Assembly (NCBI RefSeq): GCF_000003815.2 | Contig: NC_049980.1 | Location: forward strand, 14,240,405 to 14,304,404 | Direction of reading: 5' to 3' | DNA length: 64,000 bases | Origin: Branchiostoma floridae | Lineage: Eukaryota; Chordata; Leptocardii; Amphioxiformes; Branchiostomatidae | Shown: one piece after another, positions 44,539 through 58,400 of the stretch | How positions within the stretch are numbered: the stretch's first letter is position 1 | Layout of the letters: each line of letters opens with the position of its first letter | The notes under the pieces: model-generated | What the model was told of the DNA's origin: nothing | The model's input: only the letters and a program-made list of their open reading frames with translations | The model's database searches: none | Translations under genes and position numbers: made by a program

Positions 44539-46239
44539 GGCAGGATAGACTATTCACATGCAGTTTGACGGACTCCTCCCCACAGCCGGTTCGTCGACGC
44601 CATGGCTACGGAAACACAGAAGATCCACAGAAAGACCGCCAGCAGGTTTTCGGGGTGTAGAAGAGAGACCGAGTATTTACCTCGTTTGCGTTTACAGGGA
44701 GTATAGAATTCGAAGATTGCCCTTTTAGTGTCATGAAGATTTCGTATTTTATTTTGCTTTGTGAAACTGCGAGAAGTTGTTGCTGTGTAGGGACGAATGT
44801 GAGTTGTCTGCGTTTTGCACGTGTATCGCTCTTTGTCATGCTGAGGTCCGTTCTTCTCGCAGACACTGGCGTGCCGGGCATTATGTATGGGTTATGGAAG
44901 AAAGCATGCCTCACTGCGAGAATAGACGCTTATTTTGGGCGTTTGTTAGACATCACAGGTATATGCAGTACTGTCTGAAAGGACGTCGACGGAGAAGGCA
45001 AGTGACACCGCCGGCACGGCCGACCCCAGCATGACTGACGCAGCAGCCTTGTGAATGAGCCGGACGTTCCATAGCAGAGCACCAGTAACACTGTTTTTGA
45101 CAGTGAGACTCACCAGGACAAGTCTGCGATATCTACGACCTTCTGGGAACGGGTAGGGAAACTTGCCGACGACAGAGAAGATAGAGTAGTTTCCTACGGG
45201 CGTAGGATTTACAAGCCAAGCAGGTACGCAAGGTTTTGAGCTCGCCGCCATTTTTGGCGTCTTGTGGAATTTTCCATTTTGATTTGTCTTCCTACGTTGG
45301 CTGTTTTTTCTAGTGGATCCCTCGGCTGTTTTCTTTCTTGTTCCTTCATGATTTTATTTTCCTGTTTTTCCCCTTTTGTATGATTATGGTGTGTTTTGTT
45401 GGTCAGCAACTATTCTGTCGTTCATTTCGTTTAGCGACTCGTAATTTGCATATGTTTGCGCATCGCACATGTTTCGCGTGCGCAGGTGTGAGTGATTCTA
45501 TTTGGTAAAATAGGCTTGGTATAATTAATTTTGTGTTGTCTCATTTGAGTTAGGTATGTTGATACAGCTGAGCCACCGCTAGGGCTGCCGTTTACCCCGT
45601 CTTTTCGCCATAGGAGCCTTTATGAAGCGGTACAACGTTGTTCCAGTTTCCGCACGCTCGGAGCAGAGCCCGACCTTTTTTTATCAAGAAAGAGTCGGAG
45701 GCTTCAACTTATCACTGGTAGCTCTATGGGTGAGTTACGTTGTTTGAAAGCCTTTAGACAGTATTTGGTATAGTTTTTTGTCTGCCTATCACGTTTGTTG
45801 TTGTTGTATGAGTCGAACGTATTGCCTTATTTTACGTATTTTCCTTTGTTTTTTTCTGTATATTTGCTTTGTTTAATTTTGAAGTTAGGTTCGGCGATTC
45901 TGGGCATTGCATTTTGTGGACCAGCCAGCATTCAGCAACCCGAAAAGCTGAGGGACCAGGCCTCAAGACGCTCGGACAGCTGTCAACCATTGCGGCAGTT
46001 TTCCTAAGGTGTGTCCTATATCTCAGCTAGAGGTTGTTATCTTGTTGCTCGTCAGGTCGGCAGACAACCTCGAGTTTGTAGCGAGATTTCAGGTGATTTG
46101 ATTTTTGTTTATGAGCCGATTTGCTTTTTGTTGGGTTTCTCGCTTGACAGGTTCTTGGACAACCCTAGGTAGAAAAAAAAAAAGTGTTTGCAGTTTTTTG
46201 TCTGGTTGGTGTCATGCAATAGTTTGTTGGACAATTGAA

Positions 46240-47720
46240 CTGTTGGACAGTTTTTGTTTGCTGTTGTCGTACGACATGCTGTAAACAACCCCAGAGAGAT
46301 AACAAGACTGCTGGAAAGTTTTGTTGTTGTTGTCATGCGACAGGTTGTTGGACAACCCCAGGTAAGTAACAAGACTGTTGGACAGTTTTGTTTGTAGTTG
46401 TCATGCGACAGGTTGTTGGACAACCCCAGGTAAGTGTACAAGACTATTGGATAGTTTTGTTTGTGGATGGACGACGGGTTGTGGGATAGCACCAGGCAGG
46501 TAACAGGACTGTTGGACAGTTTTGTTTGTTGATGTACGACAGGTTGTGGGACAACACCAGGCAAGTAACAAGACTGTTGGACAGTTTGATTTGTTGATGT
46601 ACGACAGGCTGTGGGACGGCACCAGGCAAGTAACAGGACTGTTGGACAGTTTTGTTTGTTGATGTACGACAGGCTGTGGGACAGCACCAGGCAGGTAACA
46701 AGACTGTTGGACAGTTTTGTTTGTTGATGTACGACAGGCTGTGGGACGGCACCAGGCAAGTAACAGGACTGTCGGACAGTTGGTTTGTTGATGTACGACA
46801 GGTTGTGGGACAACACCAGGCAAGTAACAGGACTGTTGGGCAGTTTGGTTCGTTGATGTACGACAAGCTGTGGGACAGCACCAGGCAAGTAACAGGACTG
46901 TTGGACAGTTTGGTTCGTTGATGTACGATAGGCTGTGGGACAGCACTAGGCAGGTAACAAGGCTGTTGAACAGTTTGGTTTGTTGATGTACGGCGGGTTG
47001 TGGGACAGCACCAACCAGGTAACAAGACTGTTGGACAGTTTGGTTGGTTGATGTACGACAGGCTGTGGGACAGCACCAGGCAAGTAACAAGACTGTTGGA
47101 CAGTTTGGTTTGTTGTCGTGCGACAGGCAGTGGGACAGCACCAGGCAGGCAACAGGACTGTTGGACAGTTTGGTTTGTTGTCGTGCGACAGGCAGTGAGA
47201 CAACGCCAGGTAGAGTAACAACAGTGTACGACAGTTTTTTGTTTGCTGTTGTCGTATGACAGGTTGTTGGACAACCCCGGGTAGGTAACAAGACTGTTGG
47301 ACAGTTTTGTTTGTTGTTGTCGTGCGACAGGTTGGTTAGATAACCCCAGAGAAGTAAAAAGGCTGCTCGACAGTTTTGTGACGCTGTGCTGTCGTACGGC
47401 AGATTGTTGAGCAACTCCAGGAAGCCAACAAGACTGTTGGACATTTTTTGTTTGTTGTTGTCGTGCGACAGGTTGTTAGACAACCCCAGAGAAGTAAAAA
47501 GGCTGTTAGGCAGTTTTGTGGGTTGTCGTACGATACATTGTTTAGCAACCCCAGGTAAGCAGCAAAACTGTTGGACATTTTTGTTTGTTGTTGTCGTGTG
47601 ACAGGTTGTTAGGCAACCTCAGAGAATTAAAAAGGCTGTTAGATAGTTTTGTGTGTTGTTGTACGACAGATTGTTGAGTAACCCCAGGTAAGCAGCAAGA
47701 CTGTTGGAAAGTTTTTGGAC
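46240..47720. repeat. 65 bp minisatellite, ~22 degenerate units
   Basis: The unit core GACTGTTGGACAG recurs at 46507, 46572, 46637, 46702 and so on with a 65-base period; units also share GTACGACAGGCTGTGGGACAG and CACCAGGCAAGTAACA. Units become more diverged and variable in length at both edges, with related motifs traceable to about 48200. No unit has a stop codon on the minus strand in any frame in the core, which produces long overlapping artificial frames there. Confidence 0.9.
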
Positions 47721-50700
47721 TAGAGAAGTAAAGAGACTGTTAGACAGTTTTCTGTTATCGCACGATACGTTGTTACAAATTTGTTACCCAGGTGTTAGTG
47801 GTTGGTCGCACGACAGGTTGTTTAGACAAGCCTAGGTAGGTAACATGGCTGGCGGACAGTTTTTTATTTTGTTTGTTATGCGACAAGTTGTGGGACAACC
47901 ACAGGTGGAGTTTAAGACTGAAGGACAATTTTTGTGTGCTATGGAGCCGTACTATTAGTTATTGGACAGCTTCAGGCTGATAACAGGACTTGGTTTTCGT
48001 TCGGTTTGTTACTTGACAAGTCGAGGGACAACTCTAGGCTGATATAGTTGGTCGTGCGACAGGGCAGCCACATGTAGGAAATGAGAATAGTACAGTTTGG
48101 CTGGCTGACTACGACAGGTTTTGGTTAACTTCGTGATGGTACATACCGAGACTGTCCGATACTTTGGTGAGATTTGTGGCATTGCAGATTGTTGATGGAC
48201 CCCGTGTAGATAACGAGAACGGCAAGCAGTTTTTAACGCGATTGAGAAAATATCTACAGAAGCACTGAAGTCGAGGCCGACAATTGTGAAGATTACGGTG
48301 TGCAATGTAGAGAATAGTACGTCGTGGATAGTATTAGGACGGACAGCACAAGATTAAAAGTTGGCACTTATATACGTATAACTGCAAGGAGTTTGAACTA
48401 ATTACGAGTATCATTCGTTCGTTTTTCAACACGCTATTGTATCGCTATGATTCTTGGTACACGTACGTTTTCTTTGAAGTACAAGACACAGAGCAACATT
48501 GTCGTAGAACATTCGTAACCAACGACGTATTCGTTAGGTGGTACAGGTTTTCAAGACTCAAGAGAAAGGATACCTTCATCCCGAAGGACATGCAATATGA
48601 TAAATATGTTACAGGAAGCATTCAGTACAAGGCGCGTGGGTGTGATGCGAGGACGTCTGAAAATACCACCTCAAGTTCAGCAACTTAGACCCACCAGCCA
48701 GCTGAGAAGTACACGCAGCAAACCATATGGGAGGACGGCGTACAGGCAGGGATGGTGGCCAAGCAAAGGGATCAAGAAGTTTAAAACCAGACTTAAAATT
48801 CAGAAACAGAGAGACAACAGCCCCAGAATTTTTTTACTCTCTCGTACGTTCGAATTGTGACCTGAACTTCCATTTTGCCTTAAAGTAACAGAATATGTTA
48901 GAGGGCGTCTGTTAAACGCTTTCTTCGTAAAAAAAAAAAGAACATCTATACTGTCATAGAGTTCACTGTAGGGATGACCACTGTATTTGCTTGTTTTTAA
49001 TTAGAACACATCAACGTCAGAAGTTGTCCAGGAAGTGACATGTTTTCGTTGTAATGTTGAGAAACAACTAGTTATTAAATCGGTTTGCTGTTTTCGTCTG
49101 TCTCCATTTTCTTTACTTGGTAGTACGTTCCAGCGCTTATGGTTTATAAGTAATTTGAAAAGGAGCATGTTTAATATAAATTGCCATGGATAAATACAGG
49201 TTCGTGTATCTTGGGTAGTAATTTGTTGATAACTTGACGAGGCACGAAAGTTAAAAGGCAGCAGTTATTTTGTCGTTTTATCGAAACATTTAGGCCAAAG
49301 TCTAATTTTGTTTCGTAGGTAGATCTGACATGTTTAGCTGTAATGAGTCCAAAGATGACGCTATAAAAGTTTCAGGTTAATATAGCCAGTATTAAAAGGT
49401 CACTGCTTACTTTCTAACTGTCAGCCTTTATTGGCACACACAGGGTTAAGGCTTATTTATAGAAGACATGAAGGTTTTGCTGCACATAATATAGAATGTC
49501 TTCAATTTATCACATATGCTTTCCAACCTAGACCTAGTAATATAGGGTTGGCTACCCAGCGCAAAACGGCATTGGCCAAAACTGGTTTCGTCAAGTATGT
49601 ATCAATTCAAGGGTTAGTGGATTTTCCAGAGAGGTTGTTATCAGTGAAAAGCTAGAACAGAAGTGAGGAGGACTCTAACACTTCAATACAGATTTTTTGT
49701 TTAGATACAATTATCCCAATGTATGTGACGTAGCTTGGTTTGCTAAACGGCAGTTGAAACAAATATTTGAAACCGAATGTCGACATTTTTTTGTTTATAC
49801 CCGAGTTCTGATAGGGAGAAATGGGATTATATTGGGTATTTATTCTTGCAATATGTCTGGGCCATTTGTGTACGTCGAATTTGGAGAGATCCGTTATACG
49901 AAAGTTACATCTGCTGCGATAATAGACCATTGTTACGTACCGTGTCTATTCTATTTATGGGGTTGGAAGTATATTTGGAGTTTGCAACATCTGACAGAGG
50001 ACACTTCTAGTAGTTTTTAGAAGAGGACCGCCGGCGATGCAGGAAATAAAAAGTATTAGACTGCACATTAGTTTTATTGTAGTTGATTCACTTCCGATAA
50101 GCAGGACACGAATAAAAGAATAATGAATGGAGGTTGGGGTAGAAAGGAATAGAGAATGATGGTGTGAAGAACTTGGCGGATGAGAGTGGGAGAAGTAAGG
50201 ATGAGAGTGGGAGAGAACGATAGAGTCAAGGAAGGTTAAGATGAGATTGGGGATAGTAGGAGGTATGGATATTTATGAACGATGGAGTGAAGGAAAGTTA
50301 GGATGAGATTAGGAATAGTAGGAGGTATGCATATGTAAGAAGGAAGAATAGTAGCGCCAATATTGTATAGTGATTGTTATGGTAGGTCTGGACCACCACC
50401 CCTATAAGTGGTAGAGTCCGCTAGTGGTTACGTCACGCACTGTGTGGTGCTGGTTGTTTACCATCATGGAACGGTTCCATAAGAAGTTGTCAATAGACTA
50501 TGTTGAGTATGTTGACTATGCGTCCACTGTCGTCCTTGAGTATACACCGCACGCGTTCCCTATTAGCGTGGAGTCAGCGGTTGGTCTCCTAGAACCCACA
50601 CACGCACCAAGAAGCTTGGATGCCACGCAACTCAGGTAATGATACTAAAAAGAAGAGGCGCGACGGAAGGCACCACCCCATAGCTTCATATGGATGAGTC

Positions 50701-50730
50701 AATCACTGCGCAGAAAGAATAGGTAACTAT

Positions 50731-51049
50731 CTTTCCTGCGCTGTGATTGGCGATGCCTATATTAGGCGAAGACCCAATCCCATATAAAGGCAGGATAGAC
50801 TATTCACATGCAGTTTGACGGACTCATCCGCACAGCCTGGAATCCGTCGAAGACGTGAACATGGGATAGAAGGAGTGGGACAAGGGAAAAGAGGTAGGCA
50901 CGATGGAGTGCAGTTTTTCTTTTTCGCCCGCCTACCCACCCACCCACTCAGTCTGGGGAATGTTATATGTATCACATCTTCGCGCGACTCCAGGCACCAC
51001 CCCATAGCTTCATATGGATGAGTCAATCACTGCGCAGAAAGAATAGGTA
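50731..51049 (+). mobile_element. Short TIR element (319 bp) in tandem with the long copy
   Basis: Begins with the same sequence as the element at 44481 (through the TATA box and CAGTTTGACGGACTC) and ends with the same 58 bases, AGGCACCACCCCATAGC through GAATAGGTA. It is bounded by ACTAT at 50726-50730 and 51050-51054. It is non-coding and looks like an internally deleted derivative. Confidence 0.75.
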
Positions 51050-51054
51050 ACTAT

Positions 51055-52418
51055 AAATGCACTTTGGGCAGTGAATACTATATTTTGAAAACATCAAATA
51101 ATACACAAAATATTCACAAATGTAATAGCTATTGTACATATACTTTGACAATCCTGGCTTCTCATATTTTGTAATTTCAAGAGCCATGACTAACATGAAA
51201 TATGGATAAAGGGCAGTGTCGTTACAAACATGGAGAGAGCATATCAACTGACATTCAAGAAAACGTCAATCAAAACATCACAGTAGTGAGCAATATGCTT
51301 TATATAAATCATTTCCAACTATGGGAGACATTCCGGGCTTCTGATAGAATAACAAATAATGCACAAACATTAATTTGACATCACACATTCTATAAATAGC
51401 AGAATATAAAACAGTGTGTAATACACAAACAGTCTGGAAGAGGAAGACATAGAAAGAGCTGTTACATGTAGTAAAAAGCATTATATTATACACTGCACGA
51501 CATACATTTAAAGTAGACAAAGTATATATAGTTTATCAAATGCTACATTGAAGTTGGAAGTATGCTGAAATGATTTGTAACTATTAGACCTCACATACTG
51601 TAACATCCTTACATTTCGACAAAATACTCAAGATTTGGCCTATGATTGTTCTAACAGTGAGAGTTAGTGGATGTCTTGTTGTCTGCACTTCAGCAGGTTA
51701 AACACTTGTAGAAATATTCAAGAAAATGTGTTGCTACAGTTACATGTACATTCTCATAAGACAAGAACAGTACCACTGACAATGCCATTACTTTTGCAGG
51801 TTGTATTTAGGGCCGGAGTGACGTGTGTGGGTATCTAAAACGAGTTATGTACATTTTGGTACAGTCAAGACCCTGGATTCTCACTCCTGTTACATAATGA
51901 GATACTAACTAAATGTGTATAATTATAGTAATCTCCAAACAAATCTGAGTGTGGCAGACAGTATCCAGCCTGGTGGGCCATTGGATGTTGTTTGGCCAGG
52001 TGGATACTGTCTGGATAGATCTGCCTGGAGATCATATAACTATAGGTGGAAACTGCTTCGTGACAACAATGGGCCCAAAATACAGTATATCTTACAATTA
52101 CAATTTGGTCCATTTTCAGACAAATTAGACACTTTTTCACATGCTTTAGACCCTACATTTGAGGATTGTGAGAAAATCTTGGCAAATCTCTGATGCGGAT
52201 AGTAACCATCGCTGTACTTAGGTAATATTAAGTCATACATGAAACAACATTAATGACACCCATGACAGCTGGTATCAACATTACTGTAAAGTATACACTC
52301 TTTGAGAAGTTATATGTGTTCATGACTGTTGACTGCATACATGTATATATCTATAAGCACATATTCATTGTATGTATCACATAAGACATGACTTGTTACT
52401 TTCACTGGGAAGCTTAAC
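51055..52418. other. ZC3H4 3' flank
   Basis: AT-rich, with no recognisable coding sequence or RNA gene. It probably contains the ZC3H4 3' UTR immediately upstream of 52419 in plus coordinates. An imperfect inverted pair around AGTGTGGCAGACAGTATCCAG (51948) and GGATACTGTCTGGATAGA (52002) can form a hairpin. Confidence 0.45.
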
Positions 52419-55400
52419 CTACATGCCAAATGGAGAAGCCGTTGGATCAAATGTTTTGAAAACATCCTTAAGGGACTCATCTTTTGACTGATTAGGTCTG
52501 TTTGAAGCAGGTCCTTGTGGGTTGTTGGGTGGCCTAGCACTACCATACATGGAGATGACTGGTGTGGGAATAGTCGCGGACGGCACACTACTAGCCATTG
52601 GCGCCATAGCACCCGACGTAGTGACAGTTGGAACAGCGGGTCTAGGGCGGGGACGGTTGTATGCGTTATACTTGGCAGTGTTATCTCCTTGTGTTCCTGT
52701 GCTACCTACATGTTGTCCGCGGTCCAGTCCTTGTCGTGTCATGCGGGCCTGGCTCTCCCCCGTGTTAGCTGCCTTCGGAATGACAAACTTGCGTTGAGAA
52801 GTACCACCACTTGTGGCGGGTCCGCTACTGCTTGTTTTGTTCATTGCTCTTGGGTCGTAGGGAGGTAAGCTTGGAGGGTTATTAGCTGGCTTGGCTCCAG
52901 AATTTGACTTCAAACTACCAGACAACAGTCTGGGATCGTAGGGAGCCAATTTGGCCGGTTCAGGCTTTTCTGCAGGCTTCTCTGTGGAAGCATTAATCGT
53001 AGGCTCACCAGTTTGTTCGGGTGGGAGTCTTCCTTGCCGTGCTAAGCGAGGATCATGTCCCTTCTCTCGTGATACCTGTCTCTGCAGCCTGGGGTCTGGT
53101 GCCCCCTGCAGGCGTGCCAGCCGAGGATCCATTGCCTTGTTGGTTGAAGGCTGTGCAGGAAGAGATCCTTTCCTCTGGAGACGAGGGTCTCCGGCAGGTT
53201 TCTGTAACGGTTGTGGGTCACTGCCTTGACGCGCAAGCCGTGGGTCAGACCGGGCCAACTGGGCAGCTTGACCACCTAAAAACGGGGGACGGCTCTGGTT
53301 GTTGCCAAACTGTCCCAAAGACTGGTTGCCAGGGAACTGCCCTGTACCCTGTATGCCAGGAAATCGAGCCCCACCTTGACTTCCAGGAAACTGAGCCCCG
53401 CCTTGATTTCCAGGAAACTGAGCCCCACCTCGACCTCCAGGAAATCGAGCCCCCCCTTGGCTGGGAGGAGCAGCCTGACCTTGATGTCCAGGAAACCGTT
53501 CCCTTCCCTGGTTACTCTGGAATGGTGGCCCGCCCTGGTTTCCTGGGAAAGTCTGACTCGCCGGGGGCCGTGGTCCTCCTTGGTTACCAGGAAACTGAGG
53601 CGGACTGTGATTGGGCCCTTGCTGTCTCAGACCTTGCCTGCCAAAGGCATGCTCTAACCTTGGACCTCTCTGTGGTCCAACGTCCTCTTCACCCCTATGG
53701 TTTGGCACGGGTTGATGGCTCTGTTCCATCTGGCTCACAGACTGGTCAGGACCCTGCTGAATACCGCCTCGTGCTCTGGGGTCCTGTTGCTTCCCCGCCT
53801 GCCCATTCTGTAGTCTTGGGTCAGACTGGCTGCGCACGAGCCTGGGGTCAGACTGCACTGGCCGGCTCAATCTGGAGTCAGGCTGACCACCAGCCTGGCC
53901 ATATCGAGCCAGCTGTTCCAGAACCACCTGTCGTGGTTGGTGGTTCATGTTGGACAGTCGAGGGTCCATCTGGAGAGAATGAGGCTCCAGTGGGATGATG
54001 GCTGGTTGGGACAGGAGCCGGTGACCACCACCAGGCGTGGTGGGAGTCATTGGGGTAGTGGGCTCATCGGGTTCCTCAAAATCTGCAATGATATGTGCTT
54101 AATCAGTACACTCTCCAACATTCAACAAAAACCAAAAACAACTATTCAGCATTTTGTGTCCTTTTTAAACCAGGAAGCTCATAACCTACAATGCATTTAC
54201 ATTGTATCCAGTATGCTGTCCAACACATTATGAAAGTGGCATACATAGAAATTGTCTAAAGAATGTGGGCCATAATGGACAAGTAATAGTCTCTCCCACC
54301 TTCATCCCGTGACAGCGTTCTGGGATCCAACATTTTGTTATTTGCTTGTGGCTGCAATCTCGGGTCCGATGATCGGGAGCGTGGGTCCTGTGACTGTGCA
54401 CGTGGATCCCTCGCCCTTCTTGGATCTGATGGCCAAGCCAGCCCACCTTGATTGGGTACCTGGTATATCACAAAGATACAGCAATTATCATATCATCACA
54501 TTACTGCAGAGAGTCTTTCCTACCTATAGCAGAAAATCAAGCCATAATTCATTCATCCATACAAAAAACTCAGCGGCAGACTACTAACAAGGTCTGTTAG
54601 TAGATACCAATCTTGCAGTTGATAATTTTAAGGAAACTTGTTCTGAGATTCATACATGTAAATCCCTACACACAACATTATCAATACAAAAGATAGCTGG
54701 CTACATGTATAGCTTACAGATAGTTGAGTTAACCTGTATAGTACCTAAACTTATGTTTAAGTACACAGCATTATACAAGACTACTAAAGAAGCCTGTAAG
54801 CACAATGCACATGTACCTGTGCCTCAGGGGCTGCTGCTGTCCTCGGCCAGTTCTGTGCCGGTGTGCCCTGTGGTAGACCCTGCAGCCTGACCCGTCGGTC
54901 AGCAGGCCAGTTCTCCGGTGGTGGCTGGGACAGGGGCACATCATGGTTCTGTGCCTGCTCCTGTTTATCCTCTCCCCACACACTGCGTGGCCTGGAGCCT
55001 CCACCAGCTGATGGCCAGTTGCCACCTAGAGCAGTGACAACTTATTCAATATGTATTATAGATTTAAATTTGTAATAAAGCCTGAACCAACTTTCTTGGG
55101 TGGCTGGCCAATTATTAAATTTTATAGCATGCTTGCATCAGTTTTGGGGTATCCTACTATCAAATTGTTATGACCTAAGTTTAAAAAAACATAACTTGCT
55201 CACCTTGGTTTGAAGCTGGCTGTGTGCTTGCCTGCTCACGAAGAGTCCGTAGAATATTGGTTAGTGGCTGGCTTGTCTCATCTCCTTCCCTATCATCTTC
55301 CTCCTCACTCGAGTACCAGTCATCCTCTTGTTTCTCTTCTGTAAGACAACAACCATTTACAGAGTTGAAGGTACAGAAGACTTTAAAATAGCTTAAGAAG

Positions 55401-58400
55401 TATAATTTGTACAGCTTCTTGGTATGTCATGCAATCTCATGTTACCTTTTTTATTCTCCTCAGACTTGCCCTCGTTGTCTAGAGACTCCTGATGCTGCTT
55501 TTGCTGGATGCGGAGGAAGAGTGCCCGCTGTCTGTGTGGCATGTGGCTCAGGTCAGGGCCACCAACAAGGTCCAACCTTTCAAGCAAATAGATTTAAAAA
55601 ATTTCATTTTATCAAAACATCAAAACAAGATTGTCTGAAAGCTTAGTCACAGTACGGTATATGAGTAAAGCCCATGCCTCAAAGTTGACAAGCTCCAGCA
55701 ATATTCGGTTGATCGCCAAAGGGTAGATGAATTAAAAGAAAACACCATAGAGTGTATTTTTTACTTGAAAATCTACCCCATCACAATGCACAGGGCACAG
55801 GAACCTGTGAACATCAGCCGGTCTCCTAAAATTTGCTTGATGAGTGAGAGATCACTGGGCATATTGTCCAAAATGTCATTTAAAGCTTGCAGACTCATTG
55901 GCTGTTTGGTTTTCCTGCTGTGTGACTGTGGCATTAGGATAACTTGCACTTACTTTTTGCCTTCAGTGTCACTCTCGCTTTCCTTCGCAGATGACTCCTC
56001 TGGTGCAGTCTCTGTTGTTTCCCCACCCTTGTCCTCCTCTTCTGTTTGCTTGGCTTCTTCCGCAGGCTGGTGACTTTGTTCCAGCTGAGGTGGTTGATGC
56101 TGCTCCATCCCATCTGTGGGCACACAAAAATATCATCAAGATGTTGTCCTTTTAGAATTTTTTCTTTCATTTCTGCCTTGGAAAAAATGTTGTGTTTCCG
56201 GCTACGCAACCAACCCTAGGAACATGCTCAAGTTTAAGTTTTTCAGTACCGTAAGTTACATATCTGGAAACACAACAATGATTTCCTTGGCTAAGTTTCC
56301 CTTCACCTGATATACATAATACCACCAGTTTTCTTCAATGTTCTGAAGCTTATGCTACAAGGTCTGACTACTTTTCTAAACATGAACACCCACCTTCAAT
56401 CTCTGACTCCTCTTTACTTGCATCCTCTATCAGAGTAAGCATGTCAGAGGAGCAACAATATTACATCAGTAGGCATACACTGTGTATGTGTACATTGTAG
56501 GTGGTATGCTTCAAGCTTGCTAATTATAAATGTGGTGCCAGACTATGTGCCACCCTATACTATGATAAAATAATATCATGACCACCTCTACACCCTCATA
56601 ATGTCTACCAAAGTATTAGATTACTGTAAATTCATTCATTTTCACAGGAACTTTGTAGCTATACTGTCACTTAGTGATTGCCCGCTAGTGGAAAGGTTAA
56701 AAAAACACCCATCCTAACAATTTCCTTATGCCACATCAACTGTCAAATACTACTAAGAACAACAAAGAATACTGATCATGCTCAAATGAATGTCACATCT
56801 ACCTTTTGCATGATCACTAGCATCTTCAGTCTCAACTTTCCCATCATCAGCTGGTTAAGTGAAGTGGAGAGGGCAGCAATAAGCACATTGACAAGGTTAC
56901 ACATGGAGGATCAATCAATGCCATCAACATTTACACACACTGCAATCACTGTTAGTCAAGCATTGACGAAGTAAGTGAGTGATAGTAAGGATGTGTACCA
57001 GTACCCAAGTAACAGTGCAGTACCATGAAAACTTAATCCTTTTGGTAAAGTACCAGTGCCTAAACCTTTTGACCAGTATCTGTGCCTTTACCTGATGTCT
57101 TGTCAAGGTACACATCCTTAAGTGATAGTATTGTGAAGTAAGGGATTGATAGTATTCATTAACAATCCATGCAAAGCAATATAAAGTAAGGCAAGGCTGA
57201 CCAAACTGTAAAAGAAACCTACTGATTGGCTTTATATCTTCTTCATTCCATCCCTCGTTGTCATGAGGAGACTCTGCCCCTCCCTGTTGGGAGTAGAAGG
57301 CCTGGTAGAAGCCTGCCGTCTGCTGTGCATGTACATCCAGGCTACTGGGGCCGGGGACAGCTTCCATGGGGAGACCTGGGGGAGGACCCTGCTTTGTTGG
57401 CGACACAGCTTCACCAAAGAAACGGTGCCTGAAAATACATTTGTTTTATTTAAAGTTTCATTCCAACTACTGTCAATAATTATTGATTTATTTTTTACTT
57501 AATTCCGTGGTACAAGGGGAAAGGAGGTTTCGCATAGTTCCAAGTTTGTCGTGGAAACAATCCTGTAGTGCAGAAGTAATACATTGAAAGCGATGTTATG
57601 AATTCCTGGTGGAGAGGTCACTGCAAAAACTACGAAAATGAAACTACTGAAAACATTTCAAGATTTCTATTTATGACAGACCACAAACAAGAACTTGTAT
57701 GCCAGCCTTATAACTGTACTTACATAAGTTTCTTTGGTGGCTCCACTTTTATTTCGAACAGCGAGGGAATTTTAGGTTTGGGGTCGTTGGCATGGGGGTC
57801 AGGAGGAATGTTGGGGGTGGGGAGGAGGCCCACACCCTTGGGCGGAGGCATGGGACCACGGTAGGGCTCCTGTTGCATGATGGGAGGCGGAGGAGGCAGT
57901 TGGTCCTCTTGCTCGTTGTCCTGTTGTTGCTGCTCCTGTTCCTGTCGTCTCAGCTCCTGGTCTTCCTGCTCTCTTGCAAGGTACTGTGCATAAAGAACAA
58001 GCAGAGTTTTAGAGATTAGTAACAATAAACAGCCAAGTGGACACAAGAGCTAGAGGTCACAGGTTCATTGTTGGTATTCCTGGCTAGACATTGTGTCCTG
58101 ATGTAAGAATTGATACCTGACTTTTGTTGGGGAAGTAAAAGGCAGTTGAAGGAAAAGGATTGGCTCCATCTTCCAATACTGTGCCCTATAGTATTGACAT
58201 AGTGGATAACAACTCACTGCCCCTTTGGCCTCAAAAGGCTTTGGCTACTTTACCTACTGCAAAAAATGTGACACTAAAATCGTCACAAAAGTTCCATGGT
58301 TTACTGTACCTTGTCAAGCAGTGCCTTGGTCTCCTCAGTCAGAGGATCATGGGAGAAGCGACAGTTTTCATCCTGATAGCAGGGCTTACCCGTGTGGTAA

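Larger units (their letters stand above)
44481..50725 (+). mobile_element. Long TIR element (6.2 kb), decayed or non-autonomous
   Basis: Left end CTTTCCTGCGCTGTGATTGG and reverse-complemented right end CTTTCTGCGCAGTGATTG form imperfect terminal repeats. ACTAT abuts it at 44476-44480 and 50726-50730. The first ~110 bases recur at the start of the adjoining short copy, and its last 58 bases (50668-50725) recur at that copy's end. A TATAAA lies 52 bases inside the left end, with an ATG frame of 34 codons at 44602. It contains the 65 bp minisatellite. Frames at 48437-48688, 49431-49655 and 49697-50020 (tryptophan- and tyrosine-rich) are not recognisable; one may be transposase debris. Confidence 0.65.

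Noticed and set aside
46401-47483. 360-codon minus-strand frame of repeated sequence
   Set aside because: It is a translation of the 65 bp minisatellite in rotating frames; overlapping frames of similar length exist and no domain is visible. Kept only as a repeat observation.
44476-51054. LTR retrotransposon reading of the 44476/50726 direct repeats
   Set aside because: The repeats are only about 110 bases, lack TG...CA ends, and the element's two outer ends are inverted repeats of each other. No gag, protease or reverse transcriptase motif was seen.
53021-53998. 325-codon plus-strand frame
   Set aside because: It is the antisense shadow of the large ZC3H4 last exon, whose protein matches the family through the conserved C-terminus.
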